This document shows, in pieces, positions 9,900-18,462 of a DNA stretch of 64,000 nt. Below the pieces are notes generated by a model. It saw only the letters and a program-made list of their open reading frames with translations, had not been told where the DNA came from and searched no databases. The DNA comes from Caulobacter sp. 602-2. GTDB lineage: Bacteria > Pseudomonadota > Alphaproteobacteria > Caulobacterales > Caulobacteraceae. A program made the translations under genes and the position numbers. The stretch covers positions 434,001 to 498,000 of the forward strand of contig NZ_JAAKGT010000001.1 in the NCBI RefSeq assembly GCF_011043625.1, in the 5' to 3' direction. The stretch's first letter is position 1. Every line of letters begins with the position of its first letter.

Positions 9900-11960
9900 A
9901 TGTTGTGGAGCCCGGTGGCCTTCGCCTTGGGCGCGGCCGGCTATCTGCAGCTGAAGGCCGAGCCCAGCTGGTCGCTCCTGGCCCTCGTCGCCCTGGCGCT
10001 GGGCGTCCTGGCGGTCTGGAGCCGCGGCTGGACGCGCTGGAGCGGCCTGGCCGTTCCTTTGACCCTGCTGGCCTTCGCCGCCGCCGGCGCGCTGGCCGGC
10101 AAGATCCGCTGCGACCGGGTCGCTGGGCCCGTCATGCCGGTGGAACGGGGCGTTCGCGTGGTCGACGGATTCGTCGTCGACGTGGTCTCGCCCGGCGCGG
10201 CGGGACCCCGCCTGCTGGTCGCGCCGGTGTCGATCTCGCGCCTGGCGCCGGGCCTCACCCCGGCTCGCATCCGGGTCAGCCTGTCCGAGGGGCTGGCGCC
10301 GCCGCCGCCGGGATCGGCCTTGCGTTTGCGCGCCATGCTGTCGGCGCCGCCGTCGCCGGCCGCGCCCGGATCCCACGACTTCGCCCGCGACGCCTGGTTC
10401 AACGGCATCGGCGGGGTCGGCTTCACGGTGGGCGAGATCCAGGAGGCGAGGCTCGATCCGCCGCCCTGGCGGCTGCGGCTGGCCATGGCGATCAACGCCA
10501 TGCGCTGGAGCCTGGCCTCGCGCATCGTCCAGCGCCTGGGTCCCGAAAGCGGCGGGATCGCCGCGGCCATGGTCACCGGCCACGAGGCCTGGGTCACGCC
10601 TGAGCAGACCGAGGCCATGCGCGCCTCGGGCCTGGCGCACATCCTGTCCATCTCCGGCCTGCACATGGCCATTGTCGGCGGCTTCGTGTTCGCGGCCGTG
10701 CGCCTTCTCGTGGCCGCCTGGCCGTGGGCGGCCCTGCGCTTTCCGGGCAAGAAGATCGCCGCCCTGGCCGGCCTCGCCGCCGTCGGGGCTTATCTGGTGA
10801 TCTCCGGCGCGCCGCCGCCCGCCCTGCGCGCGGCGATCACGGCGGGCGTTGCGTTCCTGGCCATTCTCGCCGATCGCCAGGCCGTCAGCCTGCACGGCCT
10901 GGCGCTGGCGGCGCTGATCATCCTCGTGGCCCAGCCCGAGCAGGCCGGCGCTGCCGGCTTCCAGATGTCGTTCGCCGCCACCGCCGCCCTGGTGGCGCTG
11001 GCGGAAGCCTGGCCCCGCCAGCCGCGCGAGATCTCAGTGCCCTGGCCGATCCGCTTCACGCAGGCCGCACTGGCCTGGCTGGCGATCAGCGTCGGCGCCA
11101 GCTTCGTGGCGGGCCTGGCCACCGGCCCGTTCGCCATGCAGCACTTCAACCGCGTCGCCATCTGGGGCCTGCCGGCCAACCTGGTGGTCTCGCCGCTGTC
11201 GTCCTTCGTCATCATGCCGTTCCTGGCGGTGGGCGCGGCGCTGGAGCCGCTGGGCCTGGGCGGGCCATTTCTGGCCGTGGCCGGCTGGGGCATCGAGGTC
11301 ATGACCGCCGTCGCCCGCTGGTTCGCCAGCGCCCACGGCGCCCAGCAGACCGTGGCCAGCGCGCCGGGCTTCACCCTGGTGCTGTCGTTCCTGGGCGTCA
11401 TGCTGCTGTGCCTCTGGAAGGGACGGCTGCGCTGGCTGGGCGTTCCGCTGTTCCTGGCGGTGGCCCTGTGGCCGCGCCCGGCGCCGCCCGATCTCTGGAT
11501 CGCCGCCGACGGAACCACGGCCGTCGCGCGCCGGGGAGGGCAGGCGGTGCTGCTGCGTCCGGACGCCCGGCGGTTCGGCGCCGAACTGTGGGCTCGCCGG
11601 CGCGGCCTGGCGCCCGTCGACGGCGGCGGTTTTGCCTGTGATCGCGCCTCGTGCCGGCCGGAACAGGGCGCGCCGGTCGCCGCCAGCCTGTCCTGGACCC
11701 GCCGCGCGCCCGACTTCGACGCCCTGCAGCGCCTGTGCTCGGGCGCGGAGGTGGTCGTGCTGCGCGGCGCCAGGCCCGCCGTCCTGCCGACCGCCTGCCG
11801 CGATGCCGTCGTGCTGGCGGCCGAGGATTTCGCCGTCGGCGGCGCGGCCGAACTCTGGCGTAGGCGCGACGGCTGGTGGATCGTGTGGACCGCGCCCGGA
11901 CGCGGCAGGCGTCCCTGGACGCAGGCTGCTGACACGAATGCGCAAGAACCGGGCGGATGA
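9900..11960 (+). CDS. comEC: ComEC/Rec2-type DNA uptake channel
   Basis: An inner-membrane protein of about 686 aa with many hydrophobic helices. It would carry single-stranded DNA across the inner membrane during natural transformation. The competence-domain signature is visible as HILSISGLHMAIVGG near bases 10630-10680. An N-terminal OB-like soluble region (residues about 60-200) precedes the helices. The C-terminal region has beta-lactamase-like features but lacks a clear HxHxDH motif. The frame is open further upstream, and ATG 9900 is the first methionine clear of gltX; a CTG at 9863 is an alternative, so the exact start is uncertain. Divergence from gltX and closeness to lexA match the arrangement seen in related alphaproteobacteria. 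Confidence 0.85.
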   Translation: MLWSPVAFALGAAGYLQLKAEPSWSLLALVALALGVLAVWSRGWTRWSGLAVPLTLLAFAAAGALAGKIRCDRVAGPVMPVERGVRVVDGFVVDVVSPGAAGPRLLVAPVSISRLAPGLTPARIRVSLSEGLAPPPPGSALRLRAMLSAPPSPAAPGSHDFARDAWFNGIGGVGFTVGEIQEARLDPPPWRLRLAMAINAMRWSLASRIVQRLGPESGGIAAAMVTGHEAWVTPEQTEAMRASGLAHILSISGLHMAIVGGFVFAAVRLLVAAWPWAALRFPGKKIAALAGLAAVGAYLVISGAPPPALRAAITAGVAFLAILADRQAVSLHGLALAALIILVAQPEQAGAAGFQMSFAATAALVALAEAWPRQPREISVPWPIRFTQAALAWLAISVGASFVAGLATGPFAMQHFNRVAIWGLPANLVVSPLSSFVIMPFLAVGAALEPLGLGGPFLAVAGWGIEVMTAVARWFASAHGAQQTVASAPGFTLVLSFLGVMLLCLWKGRLRWLGVPLFLAVALWPRPAPPDLWIAADGTTAVARRGGQAVLLRPDARRFGAELWARRRGLAPVDGGGFACDRASCRPEQGAPVAASLSWTRRAPDFDALQRLCSGAEVVVLRGARPAVLPTACRDAVVLAAEDFAVGGAAELWRRRDGWWIVWTAPGRGRRPWTQAADTNAQEPGG

Positions 11961-12015
11961 TGCCGCGCCGCCGCGGCTATCTGCCGGCGACGACTCGCTT
12001 GGAGAGCCAGGATCG

Positions 12016-12762
12016 ATGACCAACGCCACCTTCGCCGCCCGCCGCGCCGCCTTCCGCGCCCTTCACCAGGACGGCTTCTTCGTGCTGCCCAATCCGTGGG
12101 ACGCCGGCGGCGCGGTTCGCCTGCAGAAGCTGGGCTTCGCCGCCCTGGCCTCGACCAGCGCCGGCATGGCCTGGTCCTGGGGCCGCGCCGACGGGCAGGT
12201 CGGCGTCGACGAGGTGATCGAACACCTGGCCCTGCTGGTCGCCGCCACCGACCTGCCGGTCAACGCCGACTTCGAGGCCGGTTTCGCCGACACGGCCGAG
12301 GGCGTGGCGGCCAACGTCGCACGCGCCGTCGAGACCGGGATCGCCGGCCTTTCCATCGAGGATCGGGTGGGGACGGACCTTTACCCCATCGACACCGCCG
12401 TGCAGCGCCTGGCCGCCGCCCGTGCGGCCATCGACGCCTCTGGCCAGGACGTCATGCTGGTGGGCCGCACCGAGGGCTTCCTGATCGGCCGCGACGACCT
12501 GGCGCCGACCATCGAACGCCTCGTGGCCTATTCCGAAGCCGGCGCCGACTGCCTCTATGCGCCGGGCGTGACGCGTTACGACGACATCGCCGCCATCGTC
12601 GCGGCCGTCGCTCCCAAGCCGGTCAACGTGCTGCTGTGGGGACCCGACATGAAGGTCGCCGATCTGCCGGGTCTGGGCGTTCGCCGCGCCAGCACCGGCG
12701 CAGCCCTGGCCGTGGCCGCCTGGAGCGGCTTCGAGGCGGCGGCCAAGGATCTGCTGATTTAG
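12016..12762 (+). CDS. PEP mutase/isocitrate lyase superfamily protein
   Basis: A 248-aa TIM-barrel protein. NPWDAGGA near the N-terminus, VNADFEAGFAD (metal-binding Asp region) and SIEDRVG are typical of the phosphoenolpyruvate mutase-like branch (PF13714), which includes 2-methylisocitrate lyase, oxaloacetate hydrolase and phosphonopyruvate hydrolase relatives. The catalytic KKCGH motif of true isocitrate and methylisocitrate lyases is not seen, so the reaction cannot be named. It follows comEC by 55 bp and has no other catabolic partner beside it. Confidence 0.8.
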   Translation: MTNATFAARRAAFRALHQDGFFVLPNPWDAGGAVRLQKLGFAALASTSAGMAWSWGRADGQVGVDEVIEHLALLVAATDLPVNADFEAGFADTAEGVAANVARAVETGIAGLSIEDRVGTDLYPIDTAVQRLAAARAAIDASGQDVMLVGRTEGFLIGRDDLAPTIERLVAYSEAGADCLYAPGVTRYDDIAAIVAAVAPKPVNVLLWGPDMKVADLPGLGVRRASTGAALAVAAWSGFEAAAKDLLI

Positions 12763-12805
12763 GGCGGATCGGCATTCAACAATTTTGACCCTTTCACCGA
12801 GCGCC

Positions 12806-12897
12806 CCCGCGAAAGCGGGGGTCCAAGCTGCGTTTCGGGAGAAGGCGCGGCCGTGAGCGATCCGCAGACTCCGCTTGGGTCCCCGTCTTCGCGGGGA
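12806..12897. repeat. imperfect inverted repeat at a convergent junction
   Basis: The left arm CCCGCGAAAGCGGGGGTCC (12806 on) continues AAGC; the right arm GCTTGGGTCCCCGTC continues TTCGCGGGG to about 12897. They pair with few mismatches. The element lies between the PEP-mutase-family gene and the oppositely oriented GH43 gene. A smaller related hairpin (CCCCGCGCAGGCGGGG) occurs near 15521-15536. Confidence 0.65.
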
Positions 12898-12941
12898 AAG
12901 ACGGATTTTGGGGATGGGGGTCGGGTGAACGTCGATCCGGT

Positions 12942-13874
12942 CTAGGGAACGGGCGGCCGCTTGATCGGCAGGATCGATCCGTCCGGGCCATAGCTCAGCG
13001 GCGCCAGGGTGATCGAGCGGCGATGGTCGCCGCCGCCGGGCAGCAGCTTGTCGTGATAGAAGAACCACCACCGGCCGTCGCGCTCGATGATGGCCTGGTG
13101 GTTGGTCGAGATCGGCAGGTAGTCGAGGGTCACCCCGCGGTAGGTGTAGGGCCCCATCGGCGACCTGGCGGTCGCGTAGACGATCTGGCCCGGCCAGCCG
13201 GTCGAGAAGCTGAAATAGTAGAGGCCGTCGCGCTTATGCAGGAACGGCGCCTCGCCGTATTTCTTCTTCGGATCTTCGGCCGGATAGCCGGCGACCACGA
13301 GGTTCTCGATCGGCCCGGCCAGCGAGGCCATGTCTGCGCCTAGCCGCACGATCTTGGGCACGCGGGTGCCGAACAGCATGTAGGCTTGGCCGTCGTCGTC
13401 GATCAGCACCTGCGGGTCGATCGGCTCGTCGCCGGCGTTGGCGTCGCGGGCCTTGTCGACCAGCGGCGCGCCGATGGCGTCCTTGAACGGACCCTGCGGC
13501 CGGTCGGCCACGGCCACCCCGATCTTGTCGCCGCCGACCGGGGCGAAGAAGTAGTACTTGCCGCCGCGCTCGACCGCGCCCGGCGCCCAGGCCTTGGCGT
13601 CGGGTCTGGCCCACTTGAACACGGTCACGTCGAGGAACGCGCCGTCGTCGCTCCAGGTCTTCAGGTCGCTGGAACTGTAGAGCCGCCAGGACGTCGAGTC
13701 CCAGTACTTGCCCGAGTTCGAGGCGTCGTCGGTGGCGTAGACATAGACCTTGTCGCCGAACACGTGCGGCGAGGGATCGGCGCTGAACCGCTGGGTGATC
13801 GGCTGGGCGGAGGCGTTCAGGCCGAGCGCAAGGCAGAGCGCCGCGCTGAGGGACGCGATGGGCGCGTGGGACAT
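12942..13874 (-). CDS. secreted glycoside hydrolase family 43-like protein
   Basis: A 310-aa protein with a Sec signal peptide (hydrophobic core SLSAALCLALGL, predicted cut after ASA). The mature part has a five-bladed beta-propeller pattern. The three GH43 acids can be assigned: Asp in SADPSPHVF (base), Asp in PIDPQVLIDDDG (pKa modulator) and Glu in YGEAPFLHK (acid). This suggests an exo- or endo-acting arabinofuranosidase, arabinanase or xylosidase on plant polysaccharide. ATG 13874 is preferred over an upstream in-frame start because a GGAGGAG ribosome site lies just before it. No other carbohydrate-use genes are adjacent. Confidence 0.85.
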   Translation of the reverse strand: MSHAPIASLSAALCLALGLNASAQPITQRFSADPSPHVFGDKVYVYATDDASNSGKYWDSTSWRLYSSSDLKTWSDDGAFLDVTVFKWARPDAKAWAPGAVERGGKYYFFAPVGGDKIGVAVADRPQGPFKDAIGAPLVDKARDANAGDEPIDPQVLIDDDGQAYMLFGTRVPKIVRLGADMASLAGPIENLVVAGYPAEDPKKKYGEAPFLHKRDGLYYFSFSTGWPGQIVYATARSPMGPYTYRGVTLDYLPISTNHQAIIERDGRWWFFYHDKLLPGGGDHRRSITLAPLSYGPDGSILPIKRPPVP

Positions 13875-13977
13875 GGTTGCTCCTCCGATCGACCGATGGT
13901 GCGGCGCGTCATGAACGACGCTCCGCACGGCCTTGAATCTGGAGTAGCAGCTTAGATTAACTCAGACAAATATAGGC

Positions 13978-14361
13978 TCAACGCGCGGTGACCCGCGTCG
14001 AGCCGCTTCGGGTGACCCTGAAGCTGAGCGAGACGCGCAGCTGGCGGCCTTCGGTGGGAACGCCGGCCTGTGTCGCGGCATCGGTCCGCGCCTCGGCCAG
14101 CAGTTTCAGCGTCGCCTGGTCGAAGGCGTAGTCGGCGGCCTCGACCGCCTCGATGCGGCAGTCGACCAGGGCGCCGGCGGCGGCCACACGGCAGAGGGCC
14201 GTCGTCTGCGCCGACACGCCGTCACGCATGGCGCGGTCGGGATAATAGCCGGTGAAGGGCCAGCGCCCCTTGTGCAGGCCCACTTCGGCAAGGGTCAGGA
14301 CGGGTTCGCCGGTCGGCGGCGCGACGGCGGCGGCCTGCAAGGCCAGCAGCAGGAACATCAT
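13978..14361 (-). CDS. small exported protein with TonB C-terminal-like domain
   Basis: A 127-aa protein. A short hydrophobic N-terminus (MMFLLLALQAAAVA) looks like a signal peptide. The rest carries a TonB-C-like pattern: YPDRAMRDG, a central CRVAAAGALVDCRIE strand pair with two cysteines, FDQATLKLL, and a final beta strand. Isolated periplasmic TonB-C domains of this kind are common in Caulobacterales; their role is unknown. ATG 14361 is chosen because GGGGGAAA lies about 6 bases upstream; an earlier TTG at 14376 would start before that site. Confidence 0.65.
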   Translation of the reverse strand: MMFLLLALQAAAVAPPTGEPVLTLAEVGLHKGRWPFTGYYPDRAMRDGVSAQTTALCRVAAAGALVDCRIEAVEAADYAFDQATLKLLAEARTDAATQAGVPTEGRQLRVSLSFRVTRSGSTRVTAR

Positions 14362-14408
14362 GGCTATTTCCCCCAAGCAACTGAGCCTGGAGCTCTAAGG
14401 CGCGGCCC

Positions 14409-14458
14409 AGACGCACGCAAGGCGCGAGCGCCTTTCGACACCCGCGCCTTGCGCGTCT
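14409..14458 (-). terminator. hairpin downstream of lexA
   Basis: A perfect 11-bp inverted repeat, CGCAAGGCGCG (14416-14426) with CGCGCCTTGCG (14443-14453), extended by AGACG/CGTCT outside. It lies just beyond the lexA stop. There is no T-run on either strand, so it may be a transcript-end stabiliser rather than a classical intrinsic terminator. Confidence 0.5.
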
Positions 14459-14477
14459 TGCCAGGTGAGCGCCGTCG

Positions 14478-15185
14478 TCAGTGATAGCGACGGATCAGGC
14501 CCACCAGCTTGCCCTGCACCTCGACCTGGTCGGGGCCGAAGATGCGGGTCTCGTACTTGGGATTGGCCGCTTCCAGGGCGATCGAGCCGCCCTTCTTGCG
14601 CAGGCGCTTGAGGGTGGCTTCCTCGCCCACCAGGGCCACGACGATCTCGCCGCTGTTGGCCGTGTCGCCCTTGCGGATGATCACGTAGTCGCCGTCCAGG
14701 ATGCCGGCCTCGATCATCGAGTCGCCCTGCACTTCAAGGACGTAGTGCTCGCCGCCGCCCAGCATGGTCTCGGGCACCGGCAGGCGGTCACGCTCGTGCT
14801 GGATGGCGTCGATCGGCGTGCCGGCGGCGATACGGCCCAGGATCGGCAGCTCGCGGCTGGTGTCGGAAACCGGCGGAAGCGGGGCGGGCGCCGACGGCGC
14901 CGGGCCGCCGCCTTCGAGAACCTGAGGACGGAACGCGCCGCGGCCCTTGGGCGGAGCGGCCGTGGTGGCCTGCTGCGGCAGCTTGACCACTTCCAGCGCC
15001 CGGGCCCGATGGGCCAGGCGGCGGATGAAGCCGCGCTCTTCCAGCGCCGTGATCAGCCGGTGGATGCCCGACTTCGACGCCAGGTCCAGGGCTTCCTTCA
15101 TCTCGTCGAAGGAGGGGGAGACGCCGGTCTCCTTGATCCGTTCGTGGATGAACATCAGCAGCTCGTGCTGCTTGCGGGTGAGCAT
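14478..15185 (-). CDS. lexA: LexA repressor of the SOS response
   Basis: A 235-aa self-cleaving repressor. It has an N-terminal winged helix-turn-helix (residues 1-65: [20 protein letters not shown]), an Ala/Pro/Gly-rich linker (about 70-110) and an S24 peptidase domain. The cleavage bond is Ala121-Gly122 (RIAAGTPI); the catalytic dyad is Ser156 (QGDSMIEAG) and Lys193 (ATLKRLRKK). A GTTC-N7-GTTC operator lies 47 bp upstream of the start, so the gene should be autoregulated. Its neighbours are comEC two genes away and trpC upstream. Confidence 0.97.
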   Translation of the reverse strand: MLTRKQHELLMFIHERIKETGVSPSFDEMKEALDLASKSGIHRLITALEERGFIRRLAHRARALEVVKLPQQATTAAPPKGRGAFRPQVLEGGGPAPSAPAPLPPVSDTSRELPILGRIAAGTPIDAIQHERDRLPVPETMLGGGEHYVLEVQGDSMIEAGILDGDYVIIRKGDTANSGEIVVALVGEEATLKRLRKKGGSIALEAANPKYETRIFGPDQVEVQGKLVGLIRRYH

Positions 15186-15231
15186 GACGGCCTCGCAAGT
15201 CGTCGCGGAACAAACCGCAAACCTTTCGAAT

Positions 15232-15246
15232 GTTCTCTAGGTGTTC
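15232..15246. promoter_or_regulatory. SOS box (LexA operator) for lexA
   Basis: GTTC at 15232-15235, seven bases, then GTTC at 15243-15246. This direct repeat is the alphaproteobacterial LexA-binding consensus and lies upstream of the minus-strand lexA start at 15185. It implies negative autoregulation and induction after DNA damage. Confidence 0.85.
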
Positions 15247-15575
15247 TTGGTTAAGGTCAAGTGAATTGCAGCGATCGGCGTTCTTTGAAATCGCGATCGA
15301 GACCGATGTCAGCTATTGCGGGCTAAGTCGCTGATTTTAAGGCGGTATGCCGAGCGCTCCTCAGGCGTAGGAGCCTGCCGCGAACGTGTCCCGGGGTGCG
15401 GATTTCGCTTGGGCTGCGCGCCGCCCGGCTGGTCATGGTCGCAGGGAAATGCCCGCCCAAGCGCCGATTCCCGGAGCCTGGGAGCCGATTCTACAGCCGC
15501 TGGAACGACCGATTCTGCTTCCCCGCGCAGGCGGGGACGCACCGGCTGATGGGGCGTCGGGAGCGGCGAAGGCCG
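15247..15575. other. gene-free region between trpC and lexA
   Basis: About 330 bases without a convincing gene. It holds the upstream part of the lexA promoter region and, near 15521-15536, a small CCCCGCGCAGGCGGGG hairpin. Short open frames here lack ribosome sites and recognisable products. In several other alphaproteobacteria moaC and moeA occupy this position. Confidence 0.5.
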
Positions 15576-16364
15576 CTAGCCGATCAGCTCGTGCGTCGCG
15601 GCCGTCACGTCGGCCTGGCGCATCAGGCTTTCCCCCACCAGCATGGCCTTGGCGCCCGTGGCCTCCATCCGCACGACGTCGGCGTGGGTGAAGAGGCCGC
15701 TTTCGGTGACCAGCAGCGAGCCCTGCGGCGCCAGCTTCGACAGCCGCTCGGTCACCGCCAGGTCGACGACGAAGCTCTTGAGGTCGCGGTTGTTGACGCC
15801 GAACAGCGTGGCGCCCAGTTTCCCGGCGCGCTCGGTCTCGGCCTCGTCATGCACCTCGACCAGGGCGTCCATGCCAAGGCGCTGCGCCTCGGCCATCAGC
15901 TCGCCGGCCAAGGTGTCGTCGATCATCGCCAGGATCACCAGGATGGCGTCGGCGCCCAGGGCGCGGCTCTCGGCCACCTGCCAGGGATCGACCAGGAAAT
16001 CCTTGCGGATGCAGGGCAGGGCGGTCGCCGCCCGGGCGGCCACGAGATACTCGTCGGCGCCCTGGAAGCTGGGGCCGTCGGTGAGCACCGAAAGGCAGGC
16101 CGCGCCGCCGGCCTCGTAGGCCTTCGCCAGCGCCGGCGGATCGAAGTCGGCGCGGATCAGGCCCTTGGACGGCGAGGCCTTCTTTATCTCGGCGATCAGC
16201 GAGAGCTTGCCCGGCGCGTGCCTGGCTTCCAGCGCCGCCGCAAAGCCTCGCGGCGCCGAAGCGGCCTTGGCGGCGGCTTCGACGTCGCTCTGCGAGCGCG
16301 CGGCCTTCCGGCCGGCGACGTCCTCGCGCTTGTAGTCGGCGATCTTGGCGAGAATGTCGGTCAT
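15576..16364 (-). CDS. trpC: indole-3-glycerol-phosphate synthase
   Basis: A 262-aa TIM-barrel enzyme that closes carboxyphenylaminodeoxyribulose phosphate to indole-3-glycerol phosphate. [13 protein letters not shown] (catalytic Lys), [28 protein letters not shown] and VTESG are all present in order. It is a monofunctional enzyme, not fused to trpF. Its start overlaps the trpD stop by 4 nt (ATGA), so it is translated from the trpG-trpD-trpC transcript. Confidence 0.96.
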   Translation of the reverse strand: MTDILAKIADYKREDVAGRKAARSQSDVEAAAKAASAPRGFAAALEARHAPGKLSLIAEIKKASPSKGLIRADFDPPALAKAYEAGGAACLSVLTDGPSFQGADEYLVAARAATALPCIRKDFLVDPWQVAESRALGADAILVILAMIDDTLAGELMAEAQRLGMDALVEVHDEAETERAGKLGATLFGVNNRDLKSFVVDLAVTERLSKLAPQGSLLVTESGLFTHADVVRMEATGAKAMLVGESLMRQADVTAATHELIG

Positions 16365-17389
16365 GCGGTCAGGGCTTCAGCGTTGGTGGCGGCCACGAGG
16401 CCGGCGAGGGCGGCCTTGGCGCGGCCGTCGTCGAGCACGGCGGCGGCCAGTTCGACGCCCTCGCGCAGGGTCTCGACCTTGTCGGCCACCAGGAAGGCGG
16501 CGGCGGCGTTGAGCAGCACGATGTCGCGATAGGCGCCGGTCTCGCCGTCGAGCAGTCGGGTCAGGGCCGCGGCGTTGAAGGCGGGATCGCCGCCGGTGAT
16601 CTCGGCGAGCGAGGCGCGCTGCAGGCCCACGGCCTCGGGCGTGATGGTGAAGAGGCGCATCGCCCCTTCGCGCCATTCGGCCACCTCGGTCTCGCCGGTG
16701 ATGGTCAGCTCGTCCATGCCGCCGCCGTGCACCGACCAGGCGCGCTCGGCGCCCAGGGCTCCCAGGGCGCGGGCGATCGGCTCGACGAAGCGCGGGGCCG
16801 ACACGCCCACCACTTGGCGCTTGGCGCCGGCCGGGTTTGTCAGCGGACCCAGCAGATTGAAGATGGTGCGGAAGCCCAGCTGCTGGCGGATCGGCGCCAC
16901 GTGCTTCATCGCGCCGTGGTGCGACTGGGCGAACAGGAAGCAGATGCCGGCGCTGTCCAGCGCGGCGCGCTGCTGGGCGAGATTGGCGTCGATATTGACC
17001 CCAAGGGCCGCCAGCACGTCGGCGGTGCCCGATTTGGAGGTCACCGCGCGGTTGCCGTGCTTGGCCACCTTCAGCCCGCCGCCGGCGGCGACGAAGCCCA
17101 CGGCGGTCGAGATGTTCAGGGTGTGAAGGCCATCGCCGCCGGTGCCGCAGACGTCGACCACGTCGTACGGATGCTCCAGGTGCACGGCCGCGCGGCGCAT
17201 GGCGCGGGCGCAGGCGGCGATCTCGCCCACGGTCTCGCCGCGCAGGCGCATGGCGGTGACCGCCGCGGCCACCTGGGCCGGGGTCGGTTCGCCGCGCAGG
17301 CAGGCGCTGAAGAAGACTTCGGCGTCGTCTTCGGAAAGGGTCTGGCCGTCGGCCAGCTTGGCCAGCAGCGGCTTGAATGCGTCGGACAT
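16361..17389 (-). CDS. trpD: anthranilate phosphoribosyltransferase
   Basis: A 342-aa enzyme that attaches phosphoribose from PRPP to anthranilate. The glycine-rich PRPP loop is [12 protein letters not shown] near residues 80-91, followed by [17 protein letters not shown], both hallmarks of the family. It lies 15 bp after trpG and overlaps trpC by 4 nt. Length and domain layout (small helical N-terminal domain, alpha/beta C-terminal domain) are standard. Confidence 0.97.
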   Translation of the reverse strand: MSDAFKPLLAKLADGQTLSEDDAEVFFSACLRGEPTPAQVAAAVTAMRLRGETVGEIAACARAMRRAAVHLEHPYDVVDVCGTGGDGLHTLNISTAVGFVAAGGGLKVAKHGNRAVTSKSGTADVLAALGVNIDANLAQQRAALDSAGICFLFAQSHHGAMKHVAPIRQQLGFRTIFNLLGPLTNPAGAKRQVVGVSAPRFVEPIARALGALGAERAWSVHGGGMDELTITGETEVAEWREGAMRLFTITPEAVGLQRASLAEITGGDPAFNAAALTRLLDGETGAYRDIVLLNAAAAFLVADKVETLREGVELAAAVLDDGRAKAALAGLVAATNAEALTA

Positions 17390-17404
17390 GTCTTCAGCCC
17401 CGCC

Positions 17405-18001
17405 CTAGACCCAGATCTGGGCGTCGCGGCGCACGCCGGCCAGGTCGAGGAAGTTGGCCAGGAGCTGGTGGCCGCCCTCGGTGGCGATGGATTCGGGGTG
17501 GAACTGCACGCCGTGCACGGGGCGGGTCTTGTGCTGCACGCCCATGATCTCGCCGTCGGCGGTCCAGGCGGTGACTTCCAGCTCGGCCGGCAGGTTCTCG
17601 CGGCGCACGGCCAGGCTGTGATAGCGCGTGGCGGTGAACGGGTCGGGCAGGTCCTTGAAGATGCCCTTGTTGGCGTGGCGGATCGGGCTGGTCTTGCCGT
17701 GCATGACCTCCTTGGCCCGGATCACCTCGCCGCCGTACGCCTGCCCAATGGCCTGGTGGCCCAGGCACACGCCCAGGATCGCCAGGTCGTCGGGAGCGCC
17801 GCGCAGCAGCGGCAGGCAGATGCCGGCCTGGTCGGGGGCCTTGGGGCCCGGCGACAGCAGCACGGCCTGCGGTTTCAGCCCCAGGGCCTCCTGCACCGTC
17901 AGGTCGTCGTTGCGATGGACGACCGTCTCGGCCCCCAACTCGTTCAGGTAATGAACGAGGTTGTAGGTGAAGCTGTCGTAGTTATCGATGACCAGGATCA
18001 T
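17405..18001 (-). CDS. trpG: anthranilate synthase component II (glutamine amidotransferase)
   Basis: A 198-aa class I amidotransferase that supplies ammonia to TrpE. The nucleophile is Cys79 (GVCLGHQA), and the His-Glu pair is in VQFHPES. It starts the trpGDC cluster. The trpE partner is about 2.6 kb away beyond a multicopper oxidase gene, so the two subunits are not in one operon here. PabA activity for folate synthesis is possible, since trpG subunits are often shared. Confidence 0.95.
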   Translation of the reverse strand: MILVIDNYDSFTYNLVHYLNELGAETVVHRNDDLTVQEALGLKPQAVLLSPGPKAPDQAGICLPLLRGAPDDLAILGVCLGHQAIGQAYGGEVIRAKEVMHGKTSPIRHANKGIFKDLPDPFTATRYHSLAVRRENLPAELEVTAWTADGEIMGVQHKTRPVHGVQFHPESIATEGGHQLLANFLDLAGVRRDAQIWV

Positions 18002-18150
18002 GACGCCGCCTTTCGAGCCTCGCTTCTAGTCCGGTCGGGGGCGGCGCGTCATCCCTTTACGGAAAGAGTTTTTCTGCGAAAGCGACCAGCGGCGAAGCGC
18101 CGCGTCGCCGATCCGTTGCCACCGCAGCGGGAAGAGGCGAAATTTCCCGC

Positions 18151-18357
18151 ATGTCCGTCGCTGATTCCGCCATCGACACCGCCGCCATCGCCTACGCCCG
18201 TGCGCTGCTGCGCGCGCCGCGCCGGCGCCAGAAGATGCTGCCGGTGCTGCTGGCCGCCGCCTTCGCCGCGGTTGCCGCTGTCAGCTTCGCGACGGTCATG
18301 GTGCTGGCCCCGCCGCTGACGACCCAGCACCTGCCCAAGGAGCGCCTGGGCGACTGA
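18151..18357 (+). CDS. small single-pass membrane protein of unknown function
   Basis: A 68-aa frame with one hydrophobic helix (LPVLLAAAFAAVAAVSFATV, about residues 30-49) after a basic stretch RAPRRRQK, predicting a cytoplasmic N-terminus. A GAAGAGG site lies about 12 bases before the ATG. It has no family I recognise. It is divergent from trpG and in the same direction as the multicopper oxidase gene 105 bp downstream. Codon use looks coding, but the call is tentative. Confidence 0.5.
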   Translation: MSVADSAIDTAAIAYARALLRAPRRRQKMLPVLLAAAFAAVAAVSFATVMVLAPPLTTQHLPKERLGD

Positions 18358-18462
18358 TCTGCCTCGCCGCCCCAAAATGAGTTCCTAAGGTTGTGAATTC
18401 AACTTGAACGACTCTGGCGACACTCTCACCCTCCGGCGTTTTTCAAACGCACGGGGGCATCC

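Noticed and set aside
15251..15265. TTAA-N7-TGAA near the lexA promoter as a possible CtrA site
   Set aside because: One half-site mismatches the TTAA-N7-TTAA consensus, and such matches are expected by chance; not supported enough to list.
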